Below, in pieces: positions 16,426 through 24,731 of a stretch of DNA of 64,000 nt; position 1 is the first letter of the stretch; every line of letters begins with the position of its first letter. This stretch comes from Allobosea psychrotolerans (GTDB lineage: Bacteria > Pseudomonadota > Alphaproteobacteria > Rhizobiales > Beijerinckiaceae). A model generated the notes under the pieces. That model had not been told where the DNA came from. It was given only the letters and a program-made list of their open reading frames with translations, and searched no databases. The position numbers and the translations under genes were made by a program. The stretch spans positions 1 through 64,000 of the forward strand of contig NZ_PQFZ01000015.1 of NCBI RefSeq assembly GCF_002917105.1, read 5' to 3'.

Positions 16426-18005
16426 CCGTCCAGACGCCGTCCCCCATCGTCCAGGTCCTGCCCGAGACCGCGCCGTTCTCCGAGGAACAGCGTTCCTGGT
16501 TGAACGGCTTCTTCGCCGGCCTGCTCTCGCTCGACAATGCCGGCGTCACCGCGCTATCGCCCGCAGAGAATGCCGCCGTGATGGGCGCGGCCGATGACGG
16601 CGCGCCCTGGCACGATCCGGCGATGGAGATGGCGGAGCGCATGAAGCTTGCCGAGGGCAAGCCTTTGCCGCGCAAGCTGTTCGCCGCCATGGCGCAGCAG
16701 GATTGCGGTCAGTGCGGCTATGTCTGCGAGACCTATTCGGCTGCGATCGCCTCCGGGCAGGAGCCACGGCTGAACCTCTGCGCGCCCGGCGGCAAGGACA
16801 CGCTGCGCATGCTGAAGACGCTGGTGGAGGAGGGCGGTGCCGCTCCTGCCGCGCCGATGGCGGAAGCCGCCGCGGCCGCGCCTGCCGGCCCGCTTGGGCG
16901 TTCGCGCGAAAACCCGGCCATGGCGACCTTCCTCTCGCGCCGCAAGCTCAATGGCGAGGGCTCGGAGAAGGAGACCTGGCATGTCGAGTTCGATCTTTCG
17001 GAATGTGGGCTCGACTACATCGTCGGCGACGCCTTCGGCATCGTCGCCCGGAACGATCCGCGCCTGGCCGATGCGGTGATCGCGCTGCTCGGCGCGCGGC
17101 CGGACGCGCCCGTCAACGGCAAGACGCTGCGTGAGGCGCTCATCAGCGATTGCGCGCTCGGACCGGCACCCGATGCGCTGTTCCAGTTGATCTCCTATGT
17201 CACGGGCGGTGAAACCCGCGCCAAGGCCAAGCGCCTGGCGGCGGGGGAGGATCCCGATGGCGATCTCGACCGGCTCGACGTGCTCGGCACCTTGCACAAA
17301 TTCGGCCAGGCGAAGCTCTCGGCCGAGGCTTTCGTCGAGGCGCTCGATCCGTTGCAGCCGCGGCTCTATTCGATCTCGTCCTCGCATCGCGCCACGCCCG
17401 GCCGCATCACGCTGACGGTCGATACGGTGCGTTACAAGATCGGCACGCGCCCGCGCTGGGGCGTAGCCTCGACCTATCTCGCCGAGCGGGTCCAGCCCGG
17501 CGACAAAGTGCCGGTCTATGTCCAGCGTGCCCATGGCTTCGGCCTGCCGGAAAACCCCGCGACGCCGGTCATCATGTGCGGCCCCGGCACCGGCATCGCC
17601 CCGTTCCGGGCCTTCCTGCATGATCGTCGGGCGACGAAGGCGCCGGGCCGGAACTGGCTCTTCTTCGGCCATCAGCGCCGGGCCTCGGATTTCTTCTACG
17701 AGGACGAATTGAACGCGATGAAGCAGGAGGGTGTGCTCACCGGCCTCACCCTGGCCTGGTCGCGCGACGGCAAGGAGAAGATCTACGTCCAGGACCGTAT
17801 GCGCGAGCGTGGCGCCGAGCTCTTCGCCTGGCTGGAGCAGGGCGCGCATTTCTATGTCTGCGGCGACGCCAAGCGCATGGCCAAGGATGTCGAGCGGGCC
17901 ATGGTCGATGTCGTCGCCGAGCATGGCGGTCGCTCGGCCGATGAGGCCGTGGCCTATGTGGCAGCATTGAAGAAGGCCGGGCGCTATCAGGCCGATGTTT
18001 ACTGA
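16422..18005 (+). CDS. CysJ-like flavoprotein reductase with N-terminal Fe-S domain
   Basis: The C-terminal ~370 residues are the FAD/NADPH module of sulfite reductase alpha/cytochrome P450 reductase: FAD-binding RLYSISSS, pyrophosphate-binding GVASTYLAE, NADPH loop MCGPGTGIAPFRAFL and terminal ADVY aromatic. The usual flavodoxin (FMN) domain is missing. In its place residues ~60-135 carry CGQCGYVC...C, the pattern of the Fes [4Fe-4S] domain (PF04060) known from RnfB. An Ala-rich linker follows. Being translationally coupled to nirA, it probably feeds NADPH electrons through FAD and the cluster to NirA. Confidence 0.88.
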   Translation: MTVQTPSPIVQVLPETAPFSEEQRSWLNGFFAGLLSLDNAGVTALSPAENAAVMGAADDGAPWHDPAMEMAERMKLAEGKPLPRKLFAAMAQQDCGQCGYVCETYSAAIASGQEPRLNLCAPGGKDTLRMLKTLVEEGGAAPAAPMAEAAAAAPAGPLGRSRENPAMATFLSRRKLNGEGSEKETWHVEFDLSECGLDYIVGDAFGIVARNDPRLADAVIALLGARPDAPVNGKTLREALISDCALGPAPDALFQLISYVTGGETRAKAKRLAAGEDPDGDLDRLDVLGTLHKFGQAKLSAEAFVEALDPLQPRLYSISSSHRATPGRITLTVDTVRYKIGTRPRWGVASTYLAERVQPGDKVPVYVQRAHGFGLPENPATPVIMCGPGTGIAPFRAFLHDRRATKAPGRNWLFFGHQRRASDFFYEDELNAMKQEGVLTGLTLAWSRDGKEKIYVQDRMRERGAELFAWLEQGAHFYVCGDAKRMAKDVERAMVDVVAEHGGRSADEAVAYVAALKKAGRYQADVY

Positions 18006-18018
18006 GGGCCGGAGCAGG

Positions 18019-18113
18019 ATGCTAAAAACTGGGCGCGAGTTTTTAGCATTGATCCGAGAATCTCATGACCAGAGTGCTCCGGTTCTCGAGATGGTCGGGT
18101 CAAGTCCGACCAT
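18019..18113. repeat. Hairpin-rich repeat between convergent genes
   Basis: A perfect 12-bp inverted repeat (18019-18030 with 18038-18049, loop 7) and a second hairpin (18091-18098 with 18106-18113) lie between the flavoprotein stop and the convergent rpiR-type gene. The first has A/T-rich arms and can serve as a bidirectional terminator. The surrounding gagcaggat-type sequence recurs at 56060-56200, so it also looks like a dispersed repeat. Confidence 0.55.
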
Positions 18114-18161
18114 GAGGCGGGGTTTCCGAGCGTAAATAGCGGCGTTTCGCTCCACGGACCC

Positions 18162-19067
18162 TCAATACCGCTTGGTCGAGAGCACGTCGAAGGTCTTGCC
18201 GATCGTCGCCAGGGCCTTGTCGTAATCGGCCAGCGACAGGCAGGCGATCAGCGCGTCGATGATGGCGAGCTGGGCGATGCGGCTGGTCATCGCCTCCGTG
18301 CGGAACTGGGTTTCGCGCGCCATGGTGTGCAGCACGATGTCGGCATGGGCGAGCAAGGGTGACTTGCCGAAATTGGTGATGCAGATCGTCGTCGCACCGG
18401 CCTCCTTGGCGAGCTTGGTCGCCGTCACGGTCTCATGCGTCGAGCCGGAATGGGAGATGGTGATGACGGCCACATCCGGCCCGGTCAGCGACGCGCTGAT
18501 CGCCTGGACATGGGAATCGACCACCACCTTGGCCTCGACGCCGATGCGCAGCAGGCGGTAATTCGCGTCCTCCGCGATCGGGGCGGCGCTGCCGATGCCG
18601 TAGAGCTCGACGCGGCGCGCTTTCAGGATCGCGGCGACGGCCGCCTCCATCGCGCCGGTGTCGAGCACCTTCATGGTGTCGTGCAGGGCCTGGAAGTCGC
18701 TGCGGAAGATCTTTTCGATCACCGTGCCGGTGTCGTCGCTGCGGGCGAGATCCTCATGGATGAACTGGACCGGCTGCACCAGATCGCGCGCCAGCGCGAT
18801 CTTGACCTGCTGGAAGCCGCGCGCGCCGAGCTGCTGGCACAGCGAGATGACGCTACCTTCGCTGGCGCCGGTGCGCTCGGCGACTTCCGTGACCGACATA
18901 TGCACCACCTCGCCCGCATGGCTGATGAAGAAATCGGCGATGCGGGCGGCGGTCGGCGGCAGATTGGCGCGCAGCGCCTGCAGGCGATCGAGCGCGCCCT
19001 CCAGGCCGGAGGATGACGGGCTCTTGCGGATCGCCGCGGATTTGGAGGCGGGCTTCGCGGTCGTCAT
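18162..19067 (-). CDS. MurR/RpiR-family transcriptional regulator
   Basis: The 301-residue regulator has an N-terminal RpiR helix-turn-helix (about residues 25-105, with VTEVAERTGASEGSVISLCQQLG) and a C-terminal SIS sugar-phosphate-binding domain (about 130-260, with GIGSAAPIAEDANYRLLRIG and ISHSGSTHETV). RpiR proteins sense phosphorylated sugars or related metabolites. It overlaps the HAD gene stop by 4 bases, so the two are one operon. It faces the ABC transporter operon across a region with repeated ACTGAG motifs, and is the likely regulator of that transporter. Confidence 0.92.
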   Translation of the reverse strand: MTTAKPASKSAAIRKSPSSSGLEGALDRLQALRANLPPTAARIADFFISHAGEVVHMSVTEVAERTGASEGSVISLCQQLGARGFQQVKIALARDLVQPVQFIHEDLARSDDTGTVIEKIFRSDFQALHDTMKVLDTGAMEAAVAAILKARRVELYGIGSAAPIAEDANYRLLRIGVEAKVVVDSHVQAISASLTGPDVAVITISHSGSTHETVTATKLAKEAGATTICITNFGKSPLLAHADIVLHTMARETQFRTEAMTSRIAQLAIIDALIACLSLADYDKALATIGKTFDVLSTKRY

Positions 19068-19822
19068 GCGCTCAAGGCCAATAGTCCGGTGCCTTCGTGC
19101 TGAGGCGTAGCGCCGCCCAGGAGCGGGAACACCCCGTCGCGGATCTCGAAATAGCGCAGGCCGAAGCGCCGCGCACCCTCGCCGTCGGTGGCCGGATTGT
19201 CGCCGACCATCGCGACGGCGCGCTTGGGCAATTTGAGCAGGGCAAGCCCCGCCTCGAACAGGGCGGGCTCGGGCTTGCCGATGACGCGGTGCGGCACCGG
19301 GCCGGTGCAGGCGACGACAGCCGCCAGCAGCGCGCCCGTTTCCGGCACGATCGCACGATCGGGGCCGGGATGGACGAGGTCGGGATTGGCGGCGACGAGC
19401 TCGGCGCCGTCGCGCACCGCATTGGCCGCGATCATCAGGCGCTCATAGGAGAACTGCCGGTCGCGCCCGAGGAAGACGATGTCGGGCCGTGTCTGCACAG
19501 GCACCAGCCCGATGTCGCGTGCATGCGCCATCAGGCTCTTGCTCGCCATCATAAAGACGCGGGCGCGCGGCAGGCGCAGCGCGAGCTCGTCGAGCGCAGT
19601 CGTTCCCGCAAGCACGATGCGGCGCGGAGCGACCGCCAGGCCAAGCCGCTTCAGGCCGCGCGACAGCTCCAGCGGCGTATGCTCGGCATCGTTGGAGACG
19701 ATGACGAAACGGCCCTCCAGCGCCTCGAGAAAAGCGCTCGCGCCCGGCAGGGCCTGTTGGCCGCGGACCAGGGTTCCGTCGAGATCGACGAGACAACCGT
19801 GAACATCCTGAAGCGAGCCCAT
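19064..19822 (-). CDS. HAD-superfamily (subclass IIA, NagD-like) phosphatase
   Basis: A 252-residue HAD hydrolase: motif I LVDLDGTLVRG near the start, motif II VSNDAEHT, the NPDLVHPG cap region, and motif IV MVGDNPATDGEGA. Family members dephosphorylate small phosphorylated sugars, glycerol-3-phosphate or nucleotides. I use the ATG at 19822; an ATG at 19864 would extend it 14 residues into the ACTGAG palindrome region. It is coupled to the RpiR regulator and divergent from the transporter and phosphoesterase genes, suggesting metabolism of a phosphorylated substrate. Confidence 0.83.
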   Translation of the reverse strand: MGSLQDVHGCLVDLDGTLVRGQQALPGASAFLEALEGRFVIVSNDAEHTPLELSRGLKRLGLAVAPRRIVLAGTTALDELALRLPRARVFMMASKSLMAHARDIGLVPVQTRPDIVFLGRDRQFSYERLMIAANAVRDGAELVAANPDLVHPGPDRAIVPETGALLAAVVACTGPVPHRVIGKPEPALFEAGLALLKLPKRAVAMVGDNPATDGEGARRFGLRYFEIRDGVFPLLGGATPQHEGTGLLALSA

Positions 19823-19866
19823 CGCGCGAATCTCAAAATCTGGCGGCCGGATGCGTGAAGCCATGT

Positions 19867-19911
19867 ACTGAGATTAACTCAGTGTCAAATTCGGTATTTA
19901 CTGAGCTAAGT
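19867..19911. promoter_or_regulatory. Candidate RpiR operator in divergent promoter
   Basis: ACTGAG-N5-CTCAGT (19867-19883) is a perfect 6-bp dyad. A second ACTGAG followed by CTAAGT lies at 19900-19911, three turns away. The AT-rich stretch lies between the divergent HAD/rpiR-type operon and the ABC transporter operon. Confidence 0.6.
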
Positions 19912-20020
19912 TCATCGTCCTGTCATGAAGCGCTGCCACCACATCGCCATCGCAGCACAGCCGGGGCGGAAGCCGGGCAGAAGACGCGATGTCCCGTGGC
20001 AACCCAGGCAGGGGGAAGAC

Positions 20021-20944
20021 ATGCTCGAATTCCTCACCGGCCGCGTGCTGCGAATGGCCATCACGCTCTGGGCGATCGTCTCGGTCGTCTTCCTCGCCAC
20101 CCGTCTGACCGGCAACCCGATCGACTTCCTGATGCCGGAAGGGCTCGATGCAGCCTCGCGGCGCGAGATGATCGCCTATTGGGGGCTCGATCGCACGGTC
20201 ATCGAGCAATACTGGCTGTTCTGGCGCTCGCTGCTTTCGGGTGATTTCGGCCTCGGCCTGATGGAGCGCCGGCCGGTCGCGACGATCTTCACAGAGCGGC
20301 TCTGGCAGAGCGCCTCGCTGCTGGTCGCGACGCTGGCGCTGACGATCGGCGTCGGCGTGCCCGCCGGCATCCTGGCGGCGATCTGGCGCGGCCGGCCGGG
20401 TGGAAGCGGCGTGCTCTTCGCGGCTTTCCTCGGTTACGCCATCCCGAACTTCGTGCTCGCCATCCTGCTGCTGCTGGTCTTCTCCTACACGCTGCATTGG
20501 TTGCCCAGCGCCGGCTCCGGCACGCTGCTGCATTACGTCATGCCGACGATCGCGCTGTCGGCCTATTTCGTCGCGGCGCTGGTGCGCTACACCCGCAATG
20601 CCATGCTCGACGTCCTCTCCGAGGACTATATGCGCACCGCTCGCGCCAAGGGCCTGTCCGAGCGCGCGATCATCCTCGAGCATGGCCTGCGCAATGCCCT
20701 GATCCCGGTCATCACCGTGCTCGGCCTGCAGATCACCACATTGGTCTCAGGCGCGGTGGTGGTCGAGACCGTCTTCGCCTGGAACGGGGTCGGGGATCTC
20801 CTGGTCGGCGCGACGATCAAGCGCGACTACCCGGTGCTGCAATTCGGCGTCCTCGTCGTCGCGAGCGCGGTGATCCTCGTCAATCTCCTGGTCGATCTCA
20901 CCTATGCGCTGGTCGATCCGCGCGTGCGCCTGGCTGGAGCCTGA
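20021..20944 (+). CDS. Dipeptide/oligopeptide-type ABC transporter permease (DppB/OppB class)
   Basis: This 307-residue inner-membrane permease has the family N-terminus (ITLWAIVSVVFLATRLTGNP), a binding-protein-dependent transport domain and the EAA-like loop DYMRTARAKGLSERAIILEHGLRNAL. I chose the ATG at 20021 because GGGGGAAG precedes it; the upstream 32 codons of the open frame are not conserved-looking. It is the first gene of an importer operon with the DppC-class permease 6 bases later. The substrate is unknown. Confidence 0.92.
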   Translation: MLEFLTGRVLRMAITLWAIVSVVFLATRLTGNPIDFLMPEGLDAASRREMIAYWGLDRTVIEQYWLFWRSLLSGDFGLGLMERRPVATIFTERLWQSASLLVATLALTIGVGVPAGILAAIWRGRPGGSGVLFAAFLGYAIPNFVLAILLLLVFSYTLHWLPSAGSGTLLHYVMPTIALSAYFVAALVRYTRNAMLDVLSEDYMRTARAKGLSERAIILEHGLRNALIPVITVLGLQITTLVSGAVVVETVFAWNGVGDLLVGATIKRDYPVLQFGVLVVASAVILVNLLVDLTYALVDPRVRLAGA

Positions 20945-20950
20945 GCGGTC

Positions 20951-21886
20951 ATGACCGATACCTTCGACGCCAAGATTCTGGACGCCAATATCGCTTTTCC
21001 GCCGCAGTCCAAGCCGCACACGCAGCCCAGGCCGCGTGGGCGCTTCGCCTGGCCGGCGGGCGTGAATGTCCTCGTCGCGGGCGCGGCCCTGCTCGCGCTC
21101 ATCCTCGTCCTGCTCGCGCTGTTTGCGCCGGCGCTTGCGCCCTTCGAGCCCGACCAGCAGAAGCTGCTCGCCCGCTTGCGCCCGCCGATCGGTTTCGAGC
21201 GCGCCAATCCGGCGCATTGGTTCGGCACCGACCAGCTTGGCCGCGACCTGCTCTCGCGCTGCCTCCATGGCCTCAGGCTGACGTTGGCGCTGGCCCTGTT
21301 CGGCACGCTGATCGGGCTTGCACTCGGGGTTTCGCTCGGGCTCGTCGCCGGTCTGTTCGGCGGCTGGGCGGATGCGCTGATCATGGGCTTCGTCGACATC
21401 ATGCTGTCGCTGCCCTTCACGCTCGTCGCGCTCCTCGTCATCGCGTTGGCCGGGACCGATGTCGCGGTGCTGATCTGTGTGCTCGGGATCGCCTATTGGG
21501 CGCATTTCGCCCGGCTGGTGCGCGCCCAGGTGCTCGGCCTCAGGGAATTGCCCTTCGTCGAGGCGGCGCGGGCGGCCGGCGCGACGCGCTGGCACATCGC
21601 CACCGTGCACATGATCCCCAACATCGTCTCGCCCATCGTGGTGATGGCGAGCCTGAACTTCTCCAACCTGATCCTGCTCGAATCCGCGCTCTCCTTCCTG
21701 GGGCTGGGCGTCCAGCCGCCGACCGCGACGCTCGGTTCCATGGTCGGGCAGGGCCGCGACTACATGGCCTCCGCCTCCTGGATCGTGGCGGTGCCGGCGC
21801 TGCTGATCGTGCTCGTCAGCCTGGCCGCCATGCTGCTCGGCGATTTCCTGCGCGACCATCTCGACGTGCGCCTGCGCGAACGCTGA
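20951..21886 (+). CDS. Dipeptide/oligopeptide-type ABC transporter permease (DppC/OppC class)
   Basis: A 311-residue permease with the N-terminal OppC domain (first membrane segment about residues 35-58, followed by HWFGTDQLGRDLLSRCLHG) and the coupling loop FVEAARAAGATRWHIATVHMIPN. It pairs with the upstream DppB-class gene to form the channel. No ATP-binding subunits are encoded next to it, so ATPases must come from elsewhere. Confidence 0.93.
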   Translation: MTDTFDAKILDANIAFPPQSKPHTQPRPRGRFAWPAGVNVLVAGAALLALILVLLALFAPALAPFEPDQQKLLARLRPPIGFERANPAHWFGTDQLGRDLLSRCLHGLRLTLALALFGTLIGLALGVSLGLVAGLFGGWADALIMGFVDIMLSLPFTLVALLVIALAGTDVAVLICVLGIAYWAHFARLVRAQVLGLRELPFVEAARAAGATRWHIATVHMIPNIVSPIVVMASLNFSNLILLESALSFLGLGVQPPTATLGSMVGQGRDYMASASWIVAVPALLIVLVSLAAMLLGDFLRDHLDVRLRER

Positions 21887-21900
21887 CGGCCGCCTGCGTT

Positions 21901-21952
21901 CCAAGTCTGCTTGCCAAGTCTGTCTGCCAAGTCTGCGTCCCACGCCTGTTCC
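21901..21952 (+). repeat. Four tandem 13-bp repeats in operon spacer
   Basis: Units starting CCAAGTCTG repeat at 21901, 21914 and 21927, with a degenerate fourth (CCACGCCTGTTCC) at 21940. They occupy most of the spacer between the second permease and the binding protein, and may be a slippage-generated insertion or an intra-operon processing site. Confidence 0.75.
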
Positions 21953-21982
21953 TCTCCCGCTCGTCTCGAAAGGGCAAAAACC

Positions 21983-23551
21983 ATGCTCAAGACCTTGCTG
22001 AAGACCGCGCTCACTGCCGCGCTCGCCACCACCGCGCTCACCGGGCTCGCCGCCGCGCAGGAGCTCAAGGTCGGCGTGCAGAACATGGCGCCCTGGCTGG
22101 ATCCCGGCCGCGATTTCTCCAATGTCGGCTCGCAATTCTATTTCAACGCCTTCGACCCGCTGATCGGCAAGGACGCCAGCCGCGCCGAGAGCGTCTGGCA
22201 GCCCGGCATCGCCACGAGCTGGAAGCAGGTCTCGCCGACGCAGATCGAGCTGAAGATCCGCCAGGGCGTGACCTTCCACAATGGCGACCCGATGACGGTG
22301 GAGGATGTGGTCTTCTCCTTCGACCGCATCATCAACTCGACCTTCCCGCCCTATACCGTGCGCAAGCGCGACACGCTGCCCAACATGGCCAAGGTCGAGG
22401 CGGTTGACGCCGAGACGGTGCGGATCACCGCCACCAAGCCGGAGCCGCTGTTCGAGACCCTGCTCAATGTGCAGCAGGGCATGATCGTGCCCAAGAAATA
22501 CGTCATGGCCCTGACGGGCGATCCCAATGTCGCCGAGCCCAGCGATTTCGAGGCCTTTGCGCTCAAGCCCGTCGGCACCGGCCCCTACAAGATCACCGAA
22601 TTCGTGCCCAACCAGAAGCTGGTCTATGAGCGTTTCGACGGCTTCTGGGGCGAGAAGGCGCCGTTCCAGAAGGTCACGGTCCAGCGCATTCCGGAGCTCT
22701 CGGGCCGCCTGACCGCGCTGAAGAACGCCGAGGTCGACCTCATCACCAATATCCCGCCCGACCAGCTCGATCCGATCGCCTCTGACGCCAAGCTCAAGGT
22801 CGAGGGCATGCAGACGCCGCTCTTCCACGTCGTCATCTTCAACACCCAGAACCCGAAGATGGCCAATCCGAAGTTGCGCCAGGCGCTGTCCTACGCCATC
22901 GACCGCAAGACGCTGAACGAGGCGCTCTGGTTCGGCAAGGCGAAGGTGCCGAGCTCGCATACATTCGCGCAGTTCGGCCCGCTCTACATGCCGGAGCTCG
23001 ACACCTTCGAATATGATCCCGCCAAGGCCAAGGCCCTGCTCAAGGAGGCTGGCTATGACGGTTTCCCGATCCGCTTCGACACCCAGGCCGCCTATTACAC
23101 CAACGGCCTGCTCGCCGCGCAGGCGATCCAGGAGATGTGGGGCGCTGTGGGCGTCAAGACCCAGCTCAACGTCACCGAGCAATGGACCGGCTCCGAGCCT
23201 TCGATGATGGCGCGCAACTGGTCGAACCCGATGTATTTCCCCGACCCCGCCGGCTCCTTCGGCATCATGTGGGCGCCGACCGGCAACTCCGCCTCGGAAG
23301 GCCGCTTCAAGGCCGACGAGGCCTATAGCGCGCTGTGGGAGAAGTTCCGCTACTCGACCGATCTCGCTGAGCGCAAGCAGGCCTATGCCGGACTGATGCA
23401 GATGATCAAGAACGACCCGCCGGTGCTGCCGCTCTACCAGCCCTATGAATCCTACGGCATGAAGCGCTCGCTTGCCTGGCGGCCGCTGCCCGGACACATC
23501 CCCTATGTGCTCGATTTCCGCGCCGGCCGCGTGACGCTGGCGGCCCGCTGA
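21983..23551 (+). CDS. ABC transporter substrate-binding protein (SBP family 5)
   Basis: The 522-residue DppA/OppA-class binding protein has a Sec signal peptide (residues 1-24, ending LAAAQ) and the family 5 signature region PGIATSWKQVSPTQIELKIRQG followed by VTFHNGDPMT. These proteins bind peptides, glycosides, opines or metal chelates in the periplasm. The ATG at 21983 is the only start that gives a clean signal peptide. A 15-bp terminator hairpin follows at 23562. Confidence 0.93.
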   Translation: MLKTLLKTALTAALATTALTGLAAAQELKVGVQNMAPWLDPGRDFSNVGSQFYFNAFDPLIGKDASRAESVWQPGIATSWKQVSPTQIELKIRQGVTFHNGDPMTVEDVVFSFDRIINSTFPPYTVRKRDTLPNMAKVEAVDAETVRITATKPEPLFETLLNVQQGMIVPKKYVMALTGDPNVAEPSDFEAFALKPVGTGPYKITEFVPNQKLVYERFDGFWGEKAPFQKVTVQRIPELSGRLTALKNAEVDLITNIPPDQLDPIASDAKLKVEGMQTPLFHVVIFNTQNPKMANPKLRQALSYAIDRKTLNEALWFGKAKVPSSHTFAQFGPLYMPELDTFEYDPAKAKALLKEAGYDGFPIRFDTQAAYYTNGLLAAQAIQEMWGAVGVKTQLNVTEQWTGSEPSMMARNWSNPMYFPDPAGSFGIMWAPTGNSASEGRFKADEAYSALWEKFRYSTDLAERKQAYAGLMQMIKNDPPVLPLYQPYESYGMKRSLAWRPLPGHIPYVLDFRAGRVTLAAR

Positions 23552-23561
23552 GACTGAGGTT

Positions 23562-23599
23562 GCCGCCCCTTGCCCGGCTGTTTTCGGGCAAGGGGCGGC
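23562..23599 (+). terminator. Strong terminator-like hairpin after the binding protein gene
   Basis: Arms 23562-23576 and 23585-23599 are perfectly complementary over 15 bp with an 8-base loop. No T-run follows, so it may work as a 3'-end stabiliser or a partial terminator between the binding protein and the downstream phosphoesterase. Confidence 0.65.
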
Positions 23600-23620
23600 G
23601 CTCTCCCCTGTCACATCCTC

Positions 23621-23739
23621 AGCCCTCATCCTGAGGAGCCGCGTCGGCGGCGTCTCGAAGGATGGTCCAGGAGGCTCCGGAACCATCTGGAGCATCCTTC
23701 GAGACGCAAGCCGTCGGCTTGCTCCTCAGGATGAGGGCT
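23621..23739. repeat. Palindromic repeat element, long copy
   Basis: The 19-bp ends (23621-23639 and 23721-23739) are exact inverted copies built around CCTCATCCTGAGG. Inside them a second 14-bp inverted pair lies at 23651-23664 and 23693-23706. A shorter relative with the same ends occurs at 41912-41958, showing this is a dispersed family. Confidence 0.8.
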
Positions 23740-23804
23740 CGTTGTGGCGATGCAAGCCATCGCCCGCTTTTGCAATCCCCTCCTTCCCCCCCGCGAGCCC
23801 CGCC

Positions 23805-24683
23805 ATGAGCAAAGCCCTTCGCCTCGCCTTCGTCGCCGACATCCATCACGGCGAAAACAGCTTCACCAAGATGGGCGCTCACGCTCTGCCGCTGATGGCC
23901 GAGTTCCGCCGCTTCGTCGCGCAGGCCAGGCCCGACGCCGTGATCGATCTCGGCGACCGCATCTCGGACCGCGACCATGCGACCGACCTGCGGCTGGAGC
24001 AGGAGGTCGCCGAGGCCTTCTCGGCCATTGCCGTGCCGCGCTTCCATCTCTGCGGCAATCATGACCGCGACCATCTCAGCGTCGCCGAGAACGAGGCGAT
24101 CCTGGGCCAGCCGCTCGGCCATCGCATCATCGATCTCGGCGACTGGCGTCTCGTGCTCTGGGCCGCGGATTCGAAGATCCACCGCCCCGGCGGCTTCGTG
24201 CTGCAGGAGGCCGATCTGCTCTGGCTCGCGGCGATCGTGAACGCGGCCGACCGCCCGCTCGCGATCATGAGCCATGTCCCGATCTCCGGTCATGGCCAGA
24301 CCGGGAACTATTATTTCGAGCGCAACCCCGAATTCTCGACCTATCCCGGCGCGGAGCGGGCGCGCGCCGTGCTGCGCCAGGCCAAGGTCCCGGTCATCTG
24401 CCTCTCCGGCCATGTCCATTGGAACACGCTGACGACGGTCGACGGCATTCCGCATCTGACGCTGCAATCGCTGACCGAAAGCTTCACCACCTTGCCGGAG
24501 CCGGCCGGCGCCTGGGGCCTGCTCGAACTCGATGGCGCGATCGCCTGGACCGTCCATGGCAAGGACCCGTTCTCGGCGCGGATCGAGGCGGCGGAGACCC
24601 TGCGTCGCTGGATGACGCCGCTGCAGCCCTTCCACGAGCATCCCGAGCTGCGCCTGCGCCGCCTGGCGCTCGCGGCGGAGTAG
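23805..24683 (+). CDS. Calcineurin-like metallophosphoesterase
   Basis: All five metallophosphoesterase blocks are present in the 292-residue protein: DIHHG (about 12), GDR (47), GNHDRDH (83), SHVPISGH (near 165) and GHVHWN (near 205). Relatives hydrolyse phosphodiesters such as cyclic nucleotides or glycerophosphodiesters. No signal peptide is seen, so it is cytoplasmic. It follows the transporter after a hairpin and a repeat and may process the imported compound, which would fit the HAD phosphatase on the other side. Confidence 0.87.
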   Translation: MSKALRLAFVADIHHGENSFTKMGAHALPLMAEFRRFVAQARPDAVIDLGDRISDRDHATDLRLEQEVAEAFSAIAVPRFHLCGNHDRDHLSVAENEAILGQPLGHRIIDLGDWRLVLWAADSKIHRPGGFVLQEADLLWLAAIVNAADRPLAIMSHVPISGHGQTGNYYFERNPEFSTYPGAERARAVLRQAKVPVICLSGHVHWNTLTTVDGIPHLTLQSLTESFTTLPEPAGAWGLLELDGAIAWTVHGKDPFSARIEAAETLRRWMTPLQPFHEHPELRLRRLALAAE

Positions 24684-24731
24684 GCTGCGTCCAAGCGCCG
24701 ATATCTGTCCCGGCGCCCGCTAGAAAACGCC

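Noticed and set aside
18091..18113. Sequence resembling a tRNA T-arm (gggtcaagtcc)
   Set aside because: It is the loop of a simple hairpin with no acceptor, D or anticodon arms around it.
20747..23695. 982-codon minus-strand frame across the ABC transporter genes
   Set aside because: It lies opposite three well-supported genes and spans their intergenic repeats; low-complexity Arg/Glu/Asp-rich translation.
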